NCBI RefSeq assembly: GCF_037975245.1 | Contig: NC_092569.1 | Span: 21,232,001 to 21,296,000 of the forward strand | DNA from: Apostichopus japonicus | Lineage: Eukaryota > Echinodermata > Holothuroidea > Aspidochirotida > Stichopodidae | Direction of reading: 5' to 3' | Length of the DNA: 64,000 nucleotides | Shown: piece by piece, positions 25,515-36,659 of the stretch | Layout: every line of letters begins with the position of its first letter | How positions within the stretch are numbered: the stretch's first letter is position 1 | Position numbers and translations under genes: made by a program | Notes under the pieces: model-generated | Seen by the model: only the letters and a program-made list of their open reading frames with translations | What the model was told of the DNA's origin: nothing | Database searches by the model: none

Positions 25515-28500
25515 CTTGCGTCGAGTTTAGGTGTTAATAACACCATAAATGATACCGTCCCCCGATTTTTGTTGGCATGGGGTAAAAGAGGGTAACGTTA
25601 GCTACTTTGGGGACCCCAATGATACTGAGTTACAGATTTGATTTGTTAGCCAAAAATCGTGTTGAAAACCCGTACATAAACGGAAGATGCGACTTTGCGT
25701 CGAGTTTGGGTGTTAATAACACCATACATGATACCGTCTCCCGAGGTTTAATGGTATGCGGTGATAGATGGTGACGTTAGCTACTTTGGGGACCCCAATG
25801 ATACTGAGTTACAGATTTGATTTGTTAGCCAAAAATCGTGTTGAAAAACCGTATATAAACTGTAAATGAGACTTGGCGTCGAGTTTGGGTGTTAATAACA
25901 CCTGAAATGATACCGTCCCCCGAGGTTTGATGGCATGGGGTGATAGAAGGTGACGTCAGCTACCATGGGGACCCCAATGATACTGAGTTACAGATTTGAT
26001 TTGTTAGCCAAAAATCGTGTTGAAAAACCGTATATAAACTGTAAATGCGACTTTGCGTCGAGTTTGGGTGTTAATAACACCCTAAATGATACCGTCCCCC
26101 GAGGTTTGTTGGTATGGGGTGATAGAGGGTGACGTCAGCTACCATGGGGACCCCAATGATACTGAGTTACAGATTTGATTTGTTAGCCAAAAATCGTGTT
26201 GAAAAACCGTATTTAAACTGTAAATGCGACTTTTCGTCGAGTTTGGGTGTTAATAACACCATAAATGATACCGTCCCCCGAGGTTTGTTGGTATGGGGTG
26301 ATAGAGGGTGACGTCAGCTACCATGGGGACCCCAATGATACTGAGTTACAGATTTGATTTGTTAGCCAAAAATCGTGTTGAAAAACCGTATTTAAACTGT
26401 AAATGCGACTTTTCGTCGAGTTTGGGTGTTAATAACACCTTAAATGATACCGTCCCCCGAGGTTTGATGGCATGGGGTGATAGAGGGTGAAGTCAGCTAC
26501 CATGGGGACCCCAATGATACTGAGTTACAGATTTGATTTGTTAGCCAAAAATCGTGTTGAAAAACCTCATTTAAAATGTAGATGATACTTTTCGTCGAGT
26601 TTGGGTGTTAATAACACCTTAAATGATACCGTCCCCCGAGGTTTGTTGATACGGGGTGATAGCTGGTGACGTCAGCTACTTTGGGGACCCCAATGATACT
26701 GAGTTACAGATTTGATTTGTTAGCCAAAAATCGTGTTGAAAAACCGTAAATAAACTGTAAATGCGACTTTGCGTCGAGTTTGGGTGTTAATAACACCCTA
26801 AATGATACCGTCCCCCGAGGTTAGTTGGTATGGGGTGATAGAGGGTGACGTCAGCTACCATGGGGACCCCAATGATACTGAGTTACAGATTTGATTTGTT
26901 AGCCAAAAATCGTGTTGAAAAACCTCATTTAAACTGTAGATGATACTTTTCGTCGAGTTTGGGTGTTAATAACACCATAAATGATACCGTCCCCCGAGGT
27001 TTAATGGTATGGGGTGATAGAGGGTGACGTCAGCTACCATGGGGACCCCAATGATACTGAGTTACAGATTTGATTTGTTAGCCAAAAATCGTGTTGAAAA
27101 AACCTCATTTAAACTGTAGATGATACTTTTCGTCGAGTTTGGGTGTTAATAACACCTTAAATGATACCGTCCCCCGAGGTTTGTTGATACGGGGTGATAG
27201 CTGGTGACGTCAGCTACTTTGGGGACCCCAATGATACTGAGTTACAGATTTGATTTGTTAGCCAAAAATCGTGTTGAAAAACCTCATTTAAACTGTAGAT
27301 GATACTTTTCGTCGAGTTTGGGTGTTTATAACACCTTAAATGATACCGTTCCCCGAGGTTTGATGGCATGGGGTGATAGAGGGTGACGTCAGCTACCATG
27401 GGGACCCCAATGATACTGAGTTACAGATTTGATTTGTTAGCCAAAAATCGTGTTGAAAAACCTCATTTAAACTGTAGATGATACTTTTCGTCGAGTTTGG
27501 GTGTTAATAACACCTTAAATGATACCGTCCCCCGAGGTTTGTTGGTATGGGGTGATAGAAGGTGACGTCAGCTACCATGGGGACCCCAATGATACTGAGT
27601 TACAGATTTGATTTGTTAGCCAAAAATCGTGTTAAAAAACCGTATATAAACTGTAAATGCGACTTTGCGTCGAGTTTGGGTGTTAATAACACCATAAATG
27701 ATACCGTCCCCGAGGTTTGTTTGTATGAGGTGATAGCTGGTGACGTCAGCTACCTTGGGGACCCCAATGATACTGAGTTACAGATTTGATTTGTTAGCAA
27801 AAAATCGTGTTGAAAAACCGTATATAAACTGTAAATGAGACTTTGCGTCGAGTTTGGGTGTTAATAACACCTTAAATGATACCGTCCCCCGAGGTTTGAT
27901 GGCATGGGGTGATAGATGGTGACGTCAGCTACTTTGGGGACCCCAATGATACTGAGTTACAGATTTGATTTGTTAGCCAAAAATCGTGTTGAAAAACCTC
28001 ATTTAAACTGTAGATGATACTTTTCGTCGAGTTTGGGTGTTAATAACACCTTAAATGATACCGTCCCCCGAGGTTTGTTGGTATGGGGTGATAGCTGGTG
28101 ACGTCAGCTACTTTGAGGACCCCAATGATACTGAGTTACAGATTTGATTTGTTAGCCAAAAATCGTGTTGAAAAACCTCATTTAAACTGTAGATGATACT
28201 TTTCGTCGAGTTTGGGTGTTAATAACACCTTAAATGATACCGTCCCCCGAGGTTTGTTGATACGGGGTGATAGCTGGTGACGTCAGCTACTTTGGGGACC
28301 CCAATGATACTGAGTTACAGATTTGATTTGTTAGCCAAAAATCGTGTTGAAAAACCTCATTTAAACTGTAGATGATACTTTTCGTCGAGTTTGGGTGTTA
28401 ATAACACCTTAAATGATACCGTCCCCCGAGGTTTAATGGTATGGAGTGATAGAGGGTGACGTCAGCTACCATGGGGACCCCAATGATACTGAGTTACAGA

Positions 28501-30600
28501 TTTGATTTGTTAGCCAAAAATCGTGTTGAAAAACCGTATATAAACTGTAAATGAGACTTTGCGTCGAGTTTGGGTGTTAATAACACCTTAAATGATACCG
28601 TCCCCCGAGGTTTAATGGTATGGAGTGATAGAGGGTGACGTCAGCTACCATGGGGACCCCAATGATACTGAGTTACAGATTTGATTTGTTAGCCAAAAAT
28701 CGTGTTGAAAAACCGTATATAAACTGTAAATGAGACTTTGCGTCGAGTTTGGGTGTTAATAACACCTTAAATGATACCGTCCCCCGAGGTTTGTTGGTAT
28801 GGGTTGATAGAGGGTGACGTCAGCTACTTTGGGGACCCCAATGATACTGAGTTACAGATTTGATTTGTTAGCCAAAAAACGTGTTGAAAAACCGTATATA
28901 AACTGTAAATGATACTTTTCGTCGAGTTTGGGTGTTAATAACACCTTAAATGATACCGTCCCCCGAGGTTTGTTGGTATGGGGTGATAGCTGGTGACGTC
29001 AGCTACTTTGGGGACCCCAATGATACTGAGTTACAGATTTGATTTGTTAGCCAAAAATCGTGTTGAAAAACCTCATTTAAACTGTAGATGATACTTTTCG
29101 TCGAGTTTGGGTGTTAATAACACCATAAATGAAACCGTCCCCCGAGGTTTGTTGGTATGGGGTGATAGCTGGTGACGTCAGCTACTTTGAGGACCCCAAT
29201 GATACTGAGTTACAGATTTGATTTGTTAGCCAAAAATCGTGTTGAAAAACCGTATATAAACTGTAAATGAGACTTTGCGTCGAGTTTGGGTGTTAATAAC
29301 ACCTTAAATGATACCGTCCCCGAGGTTTGTTGATACGGGGTGATAGCTGGTGACGTCAGCTACTTTGGGGACCCCAATGATACTGAGTTACAGATTTGAT
29401 TTGTTAGCCAAAAATCGTGTTGAAAAACCGTATGTAAACTGTAAATGAGACTTTGCGTCGAGTTTGGGTGTTAATAACACCTTAAATGATACCGTCCCCC
29501 GAGGTTTGTTGGTATGGGGTGATAGCTGGTGACGTCAGCTACTTTGGGGACCCCAATGATACTGAGTTACAGATTTGATTTGTTAGCCAAAAAACGTGTT
29601 GAAAAACCGTATATAAACTGTAAATGCGACTTTGCGTCGAGTTTGGGTGTTAATAACACCATAAATGATACCGTCCCCCGAGGTTTGTTGGTATGGGGTG
29701 ATAGAGGGTGACGTCAGCTACCATGGGGACCCCAATGATACTGAGTTACAGATTTGATTTGTTAGCCAAAAATCGTGTTGAAAAACCTCATTTAAACTGT
29801 AGATGATACTTTTCGTCGAGTTTGGGTGTTAATAACACCTTAAATGATACCGTCCCCCGAGGTTTGTTGGTATGGGGTGATAGCTGGTGACGTCAGCTAC
29901 TTTGAGGACCCCAATGATACTGAGTTACAGATTGGTTTGTTAGCCAAAAATCGTGTTGAAAAACCTCATTTAAACTGTAGATGATACTTTGCGTCTAGTT
30001 TGGGTGTTACTTACACCTTAAATGATACCGTCCCCCGAGGTTTAATGGTATGGGGTGATAGAGGGTGACGTCAGCTACCATGGGGACCCCAATGATACTG
30101 AGTTACAGATTTGATTTGTTAGCCAAAAATCGTGTTGAAAAACCGTATATAAACTGTAAATGAGACTTTACGTCGAGTTTGGGTGTTAATAACACCTTAA
30201 ATGATACCGTCCCCCTAGGTTTGTTGGTATGGGTTGATAGAGGGTGACGTCAGTTACTTTGGGGACCCCAATGATACTGAGTTACAGATTTGATTTGTTA
30301 GCCAAAAATCGTGTTGAAAACTCGTATATAAACTGTAAATGAGACTTTGCGTCGAGTTTGGGTGTTAATAACACCCTAAAAGATACCGTCCCCCGAGGTT
30401 TGTTGGCATGGGGTGATAGTGGGTAACGTCAGCTACTTTGGGGACCCCAATGATACTGAGTTACAGATTTGATTTGTTAGCCAAAAATCGTGTTGAAAAC
30501 CCGTATATAAACGGTAGATGAGACTTTGCGTCGAGTTTTGGCGTTATTATCGCCCTCTCTGATGACATCTTTTCTCAAGGTGGTTTTGATGGGGTGATAG
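25515..30600 (+). repeat. Right-arm array of the 179-bp unit (about 28 copies)
   Basis: Same 179-bp unit, opposite orientation to the left arm. The three innermost units (25,520-25,950) carry the same private variants as the three innermost left-arm units. Further out about eleven units belong to a second subtype in which CCGTATATAAACTGTAAATG and CGACTTTGCG are replaced by CCTCATTTAAACTGTAGATG and ATACTTTTCG; this subtype was not seen in the left arm. The outermost unit (30,480-30,600) is decayed. Confidence 0.95.
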
Positions 30601-30744
30601 AGAGGGTTGCCAGCTATTACTTGCACAATTTGAAAACTTTTATTGTCTGATAACACACCCATGACTCTGTTAAATAAGTGTGTCAATTAGTTTAGTTTTT
30701 AAAACTTTACTTTTCCCCTTGTCACATTGGAATTGCCCTTAAAC

Positions 30745-30865
30745 TTCTCCGTAGTATCATTTTCCCCTTAGTGTTCGCTCTTATTGTTCGCTGGTAATGG
30801 TCGCTGGTAATGCTTAACGTTCGCTGCTATTGGTCGCTGTTATTGTTCGCCAACTTCAGCCCGAT
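30745..30865 (-). repeat. Right terminal inverted repeat with internal sub-repeats
   Basis: On the minus strand it reads ATCGGGCTGAAGTTGGCG, then AACAATAACAGCGACCAATA, further AGCGAAC/AGCGACC modules and AATGATACTACGGAG, matching the left end. It has additional GTAATG-containing modules (TTACCAGCGACCATTACC) not seen on the left. Confidence 0.8.
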
Positions 30866-30874
30866 GCCATAAGG
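30866..30874. repeat. Target-site duplication, right (GCCATAAGG)
   Basis: Direct copy of 15976-15984 immediately outside the right terminus. Both copies are free of mutation, which suggests a fairly recent insertion or maintained ends. Confidence 0.85.
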
Positions 30875-31564
30875 CAGCAGATGAAAATCCTCTGAAAGGT
30901 GGGAGCTCACAATGTGTGATTCATGTGACTGTACCTATCGGTGAAATAAAGTTGTAGCGCTCAAAGCCAGTAAAGATAAAGTTTACATAATTTTATGTGG
31001 TTTCCGGGCAAATAAACAGGAGTTATAGAATCCGGTTCGTTACCCATAAGACTATATAGTTCTCAACCCATCGAGACGACACTTGATAGGGTTATGAAGC
31101 ACGTACTAAAATTTCGAATACATTAATTTTAAAGTTACGACTTCCTCTTGAGGACCACGCAAGTCAAGTACAACTTATGGAAATGTTTGAATAAATCTCA
31201 AGTTCATGTAGTGAAGAGAAAATAACAATTCCAAACGTTTTATTTATACTATATACTGAGCATGCAACGTCTTGTATAACGATATTACAAGATTTAAAGG
31301 GAAAAAAATGATCAAAAGACGAGATTCAGAATTGTTATAGAAGATTGATGTACCCGCTCGAACTTATATGGTTGGTGTTATTGTAACAAATGTGTAATGA
31401 GTAACTGGTTAAATATTTCAAGTGCTAATATTGCTACCACACGGGGCATTCCATTACAACCTACAAAAATGTGTTTTTATTTGTTATTAGTGTACTGAAG
31501 CGTAGAAAGGACATGCACATTGACGAGTTATACATTTCAATAAACTCGTGAAAATTTCTTAGCA

Positions 31565-31880
31565 TTTTTTTCTTCAAAACGGTAAAATCTGAAAAATGTC
31601 CGTTTTGCGAACTTTGAACAAACTTGGCAAAATGTAAAATATTTTTTTATCAAATTACCGTTTTGACGAGATGCACTAAATGTTCAAAACAGTAAAATCT
31701 GAAATTAACCGTTTAACACACATGTAACTATTGTGACAAAACCTCAATTTTTCAAATTATGCGTTGCACAATTTACATTTTACAGCATCTTGACAAAACG
31801 TCGAAATCTGAAGAAAAAAACTGCGGTTTTGACGAGATGTACAAAATAATAAAACTCTACAATAACCATTTTGCGCACTG
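31565..31880. repeat. Degenerate ~109-bp tandem repeat, three copies
   Basis: AAAACGGTAAAATCTGAAAAA, AAAACAGTAAAATCTGAAAT and AAAACGTCGAAATCTGAAGA recur at about 31,577, 31,685 and 31,795, each followed by CCGTTTTG and GACGAGATG-like segments. Heavily diverged. Confidence 0.5.
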
Positions 31881-32510
31881 TCTTGTTACCGAGTATTAAA
31901 CCGGCAAGATTATTTTCCCTTTTGCAAATGTGTGTAAATCGTTTATTGTGGTGTCTTTCCCAAGCTTCCGTAATAATGCTTATTGACCGAATGTTACAAG
32001 ACCACTCGAAAATAGAATCCTATATAAACTCGTACATTTATATTTATTAGATATTACACAGCTACATAGACGGTGCTTTCCCAAAATTGTAAACATATTG
32101 ACATTGCTCACACTTCATAATTGAAAAATTACCAAATCTTCCCTTGTATTTATTTTCTTAGAAAAATAAAAACTGTTTGGAGTATCTACGAGATCAAATA
32201 TTTACCAGCATATTGTGTAACACTGGAAGTTCACTCAGCGTAATCCGTACGTTGCCTTTGATAGTGAAATATTTGATCCACGCACAGGCGTAAGTGTACA
32301 TGTTGCTGGGGAGGGGAGAGGGGGGGCTTGGGTGACACTTTTTAATCAATGAAAACCCCCCTTACTGTCCCTTAGTACCAAGAAAGAGTATTTGAATCAA
32401 CATTTCGAAGAACGTAATAGTTTTAATAAAGTATTTAGCAGGAAGAAATGTTGTCACTATTTAGTTTACTTTGGTTTTAGTTATTTCTAATATTTTTATG
32501 CAATAGTAAA

Positions 32511-32680
32511 CAGGCGCGTATCCAGGATTTTCTAACCCGGGGGGCGCGAATTACTATCTAAGCGGAGCGCCACCATCGGTTGGCGCGCAGCGTACAAGAA
32601 ATTTTCTGGTTTTGATACCACCCAGATCACCGGAAATGGCACTTCTCGGGCTTGAAAATGAGCAACCAGATGTACACTTT
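32511..32680. mobile_element. G-tract repeat fragment (CAGGCGCGTATCC end)
   Basis: It starts CAGGCGCGTATCCAGG, has a GGGGGGCGCG tract, then GCGGAGCGCCACCATCGG and TTGGCGCGCAGCGTACAAG, and CCGGAAATGGCACTTC. The inner segment recurs at 33,470-33,560, twice at 34,337-34,500 and distantly at 41,575-41,640. The right end was not located. Confidence 0.5.
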
Positions 32681-33362
32681 TTGCCTGAGAACCAAGTATT
32701 TCCTAATAGTTTTTTTTTCCATCCATAACCTTTTTGAAGTTTGTCACCAGTCACACATCATGTTCAACCTCATCGCATGTCCTGTGGATCATTGCTTTTG
32801 TAGGTGATTCTACGTCGCGGCCCACAATATCCGTCAGCCCCACTTTTCAAGGTTTTAAGCCCATTATTTGTTCAGAATCTGAAAATTCACGTTTCTCGTG
32901 ATTAAACTCAATTCAAAACATACCCATAATGTTGCACAAAATTTCATCTATGGACAACCAATATAGAAAAACCCCAAGGGCGGCAGAAGCACTTTTAATC
33001 TGGGGGGGGGGGGGGCACCGACATCAAAGGACACTTTGCAGATATTCGATTGGACTGATGCAGCCTTATATTTAGTACCCTTTATAACTCTTGTTGTATT
33101 TATCTTATTTGCGTATACACATCACTCCATCAACGCCCCCCTCCCCCCTCAAGGAAAATATGCATACTAGCACTGCAATATCCAATGTGCAAATTAGGAA
33201 ACATGGAACAAGTTTTCTTTTGAGACAAAATGAGGTGAAATTATGCTAGTTGCTAATGTAAGGAATCTTCCGAATTAGAATTTATTTCTTTGTTAATATC
33301 TTAACAATTTTTTTCCATTCTAAATAGCTTTGAGTTTGACCCACAGAAATTCATTAGAAAGT

Positions 33363-33698
33363 CAGCGGCGTAGCCAGGATTTGCAAAGTTGTATGCACGA
33401 CTATCAGAGCCGTATATAGAGAGCCGTATATATATCAGAGCCGTATATATACGGCTCTGACGACTATCTGAGCGGAGCGCCACCATCGGTTGGCGCGGAG
33501 CGTGCAAGAATTTGTTTGGTTTTACAAACCCCTCAGATGGCCGGAAACGGCCCTTCCCGAGTGTTCATTCTGGTTCCCTGGCCTCTTGCTAACTTGAGGC
33601 ACCTAAATTTTTATGTAGAAAAAGGGCACATTTTTAACCTGAGGAAAAGTGAGGGGGGGGGGGCACGTCCCCCTGTGCCCCCCGGTTCCGCCGCCCTT
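33363..33698. mobile_element. G-tract MITE-like repeat
   Basis: The left end is CAGCGGCGTAGCCAGG; the right end contains poly-G/poly-C and GGTTCCGCCGCCC, roughly the inverse. The inner GAGCGGAGCGCCACCATCGG and TTGGCGCGGAGCGTGCAAG block is shared with the copy at 32,511. It also contains a tandem GAGCCGTATATA stretch and a 26-bp palindrome. Confidence 0.5.
33435..33460. repeat. 26-bp perfect palindrome
   Basis: The sequence is TCAGAGCCGTATA followed directly by its inverse complement, preceded by two further partial copies of GAGCCGTATATA. It could extrude as a short hairpin; origin unknown. Confidence 0.75.
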
Positions 33699-34268
33699 TA
33701 AAACTCCTTGAACCCCTAACAGACCGAACAATATTGCACGAGTAGAGGGACGTGTGATGAAGAATGTCGGTCAGAAATTTTCAAAAATTCAGACACAGTT
33801 AATTTCTTGGTGTACAAATATTAAAACCTCTTATAACGGCTATTATAAAACTTGGTTGAAGGAAATGAAAATATAGCAGATATTTTCGAAATCGAACAAT
33901 ACACACATAGGCGTAGGAGGCGGGGGGGGGGGGGGGTGGGGGCTGCAGCCCCTAATTCGCCATTACTAATGTAAAAGAGAGTTTTAACATAATTGGACCT
34001 CGATGATTTTCTCCATCTACATAAGACATTTCGGCGTTGTTTACATTAGCATCCCGCGGTATACTGAGCAACTTTCACGGACCGTAAGGTACACGATGGC
34101 ATCTGATGTAATAACCGATGCTTGCTTATATGATATTGACATTAACATGTTGGAATTTTTGGTTATTTTTTTCGGGCAAGTCGGACAATTTTGAGGCTGT
34201 TCATCCTGGAACGCCATTTTCATGCTCACTGATATGATGTGATATCTGCTGTTTGCTTTACAAATTCG

Positions 34269-34600
34269 AACCGGCGCGTAGCAAGGAATTTGCCAAGGAA
34301 AGGGCGAAGCCTGTAGGCAAATTATCTAAGCATAGCTCCTCCATTAGTTGGCGCGAAGCGTATAAGAAAATTTTGGCCGAAAATGCCTCCCAGATCGCTG
34401 GAAATGGCACTACCCAGGACCATTTGTTGGCGCGAAGCGTACAAGCAAATTTTGGCCGAAAATGCCTCCCAGATCGCTGGAAATGACACTTCCCAGGCCT
34501 TGTAAGTTGCATCTAAGCACTTTCTATTTTGAAATTACTAGCGATATCATAAAAAAAATATGCTGAAGGGGGGGCGGTCGCCCCCTTCCCGAAATTTGTC
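34269..34600. mobile_element. G-tract repeat with internal 85-bp duplication
   Basis: It starts at CCGGCGCGTAGCAAGG. The block TTGGCGCGAAGCGTATAAG ... CCTCCCAGATCGCTGGAAAT occurs twice in tandem (34,337-34,420 and 34,422-34,505) and ends at a GGGGGGGCGGTCGCCCCC stretch. Same family as 32,511 and 33,363. Confidence 0.5.
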
Positions 34601-34894
34601 ATGTTCCCCGACGACACGGTCGAGTTCGAGACCAGCCACAGTTGGTTTCATAGCACCGTTCTACAATTGATTAAGGCGTATATACACACACACGCGTTAT
34701 GATAGACCATATATAGAATAAATAGATCATGAGTCAGAGAAGAAAAATGGAAACGTCAACAATTGAGTTGTCGGTGTAAGGCGTAGGGTCAGGCACACGC
34801 CTCTTCCGAAATCCTTGATCCGTCACTGGCTACCCTGTGTATATAATAGGGATCAGCCCTGTAATAATGTCACTGTTCCTCTTTCTCTTCCCGG

Positions 34895-35090
34895 TGTCTT
34901 GGCGTTTTTCTTTAACTCCCTCTTTTTCTCCTTTTTCTCTCTTTCTTCCTTTTCCCTTCCTTCCTCTCCTCCTCCTCTTTTCCCCCCTCTTTTTTCCTTT
35001 TTTCTTCTCTTTTTTTTTCTCTCCTCTTTTTCTTACCCGGGGGGGCGCGCGCCCCCAACGCCCCCCCCCCCTGGATACGCACCTGGTAAA
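34895..35090. repeat. Polypyrimidine tract plus G/C-tract element end
   Basis: About 140 bases of nearly pure C/T (34,895-35,035), then GGGGGGCGCGCGCCCCC, a C tract and CCTGGATACGCACCTG, which is the inverse of the CAGGCGCGTATCCAGG end type. Apparent ORFs across it are Phe/Ser or Lys/Arg repeats and not genes. Confidence 0.6.
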
Positions 35091-35759
35091 TGTTCCTTGC
35101 TAAGTGATATGTAGACCAATTCGATATCATGTCGCGTCGCCTACGTTTCTGTAGATGAGATGCATCGACTTTTAAACACAAAAATGCACAACGTACATCA
35201 TGATGGTTTAACTTACGTTTATAGCCCTACTTGATGTATGAATCCATCCTAGAGAGTTAGCTACATGAATATATCGTTTTATGGACTGCAAACGTCATTT
35301 GAGGTCATCATAGGCCTAGGTCAAACTCTGGAACTTACGAATCCAACAATTTATTTGGGGTTAAAAAATTGTAAGCACCATACCTACACCAATAGTAATT
35401 CAAGGATATCATTTAACCAGTACATTCTTTAGTGTGTAGAATAGCTCTACGTTAATATGAAACAGATTTCTATTCTCTTATGTGGACTCAGTGCGACGTA
35501 AGAGCACATTTGAGGTAAGCGAATAGCAAAGCCTGAACCTTTGTAAGCACAATAATTCCACACATTTGAACTAGTAGTACAAAAGGTTATTTTGAGGTCA
35601 ACCAGCTGTGTCCAAGTCTGGAAACTTTTGAAGCATGATACATCGAAATATAAAGCTGTGAAGAACTCCATGTGTTTTTCCACCTAAATGCAAGAACCTC
35701 ACTATATACTGTCTATTGTTTGGAAAACTTGAGAGATTAATGTTGTATTATGCTTTTTA

Positions 35760-36145
35760 TTGGTCCATTACATTATGTTAGAAGGCTTGATTGAATGTGT
35801 GGAAGGGGTTTTCTTGAGGAGCACGGATGGAATAATTATAATCCTTCGCAGCAAATTTCATTTCATTTTCATAAAAATTATTATTGGTTTAATGTTCTTC
35901 ATCAGTCCATTAGGGTATAAAAAAGATTCAATAGGAATAGTATACATTACAGAAGTAATAACTCCCAGATTCAGGATTGAACTTTATAGGAATTCTTTTG
36001 TTTGTAAGACGTCCATGTTCATACAGCATGGTGCTCTAGAACCATTGTTGTGATTTTTCAGTGTTTTTTTTTATATCATAATCATAATTTTTATTTATTT
36101 TCCTATTTATAAATGTTTAATGATATATACTGGAAATAAAGAATT
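35760..36145 (+). mobile_element. Possible 3' end of a non-LTR retrotransposon
   Basis: An open frame (35,760-36,053) ends with RIELYRNSFVCKTSMF, faintly like the C-terminal tail of LINE reverse transcriptases. It is followed by AT-rich DNA and the tail GGAAATAAAGAATTGAATTG, a short ATTGA reiteration typical of CR1/L2-like 3' ends. No catalytic motifs are present, so it could be chance. Confidence 0.3.
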
Positions 36146-36656
36146 GAATTGAATACATATAGATGGGTAATGTACGAGGGAGTGTGATGTGAATGGGAGG
36201 GGGTGTGAGGTGCTTTGTATTTGTGTAAAAGTGTCATATCACCTTACGACAAGATCAACCACATTTTTATGCTATTATCTCCTCTTGGATCAACCTATAG
36301 CTAAATTCTTGTGGCATGTTTTTTAACCTAAGTTACAAATGTAACTTTAACATTCATTAAGTTAATTCAAAAATAATTTATTTTCCTACTTATAAATGTT
36401 GAATGATTTATACTGGAAATAAAGAATTGAATTGAATACATATAGATGGGTAATGTACGAGGGAGTGTGATGTGAATGGGAGGGGGTGTGTGAGGTGCTT
36501 TGTATTTGTGTAAAAGTGTCATATCACCTTACGACAAGATCAACCACATTTTTATGCTATTATCTCCTCTTGGATCAACCTATAGCTAAATTCTTGTGGC
36601 ATGTTTTTTAACCTAAGTTACAAATGTAACTTTAACATTCATTAAGTTAATTCAAA
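36088..36656. repeat. Tandem duplication, ~283 bp x 2
   Basis: TACTGGAAATAAAGAATTG, GATGGGTAATGTACGAGGG, CACCTTACGACAAGATCAAC and AACATTCATTAAGTTAATTC occur in both halves at a constant 283-bp offset. Differences are only a few substitutions and a GT insertion (GGGGGTGTGTGAGG versus GGGGGTGTGAGG). Recent duplication or local assembly duplication. Confidence 0.85.
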
Positions 36657-36659
36657 AAT

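Larger units (their letters stand above)
15985..30865. mobile_element. 14.9-kb foldback transposon with 179-bp-repeat arms
   Basis: The ends are inverted copies of ATC(T/G)GGCTGAAG followed by TTGGCGAACAATAA, and the element is flanked by the identical 9-mer GCCATAAGG on both sides. Inward lie short sub-repeats (GCGAACAATAAGAGCGACC type), then an array of 179-bp units in each arm (left about 22 copies, right about 28, opposite orientation), then a ~5-kb loop. Foldback elements of Drosophila (FB) and the sea urchin TU family have long inverted repeats built from tandem repeats; a 9-bp target duplication fits FB and Mutator-like insertion. No transposase-like ORF is seen in arms or loop, so it is probably non-autonomous. 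The 179-bp unit is much longer than the sub-repeats I know for FB or TU. Superfamily assignment is inference. Confidence 0.85.
30875..35759. other. Intergenic, repeat-rich, no gene recognised
   Basis: The content is AT-rich unique DNA plus the diverged 109-bp repeat and several G-tract elements (listed separately). I found no exon with convincing protein similarity on either strand. Confidence 0.5.

Noticed and set aside
34815-35181. ORFs rich in Phe/Ser (plus) and Lys/Arg/Glu (minus)
   Set aside because: Translate a polypyrimidine tract and adjacent G/C tract, not a coding exon.
35760-36053. 97-aa plus-strand ORF as an independent gene
   Set aside because: Composition is Ile/Phe-rich and the end faintly resembles a LINE C-terminus; treated as a possible retrotransposon remnant.
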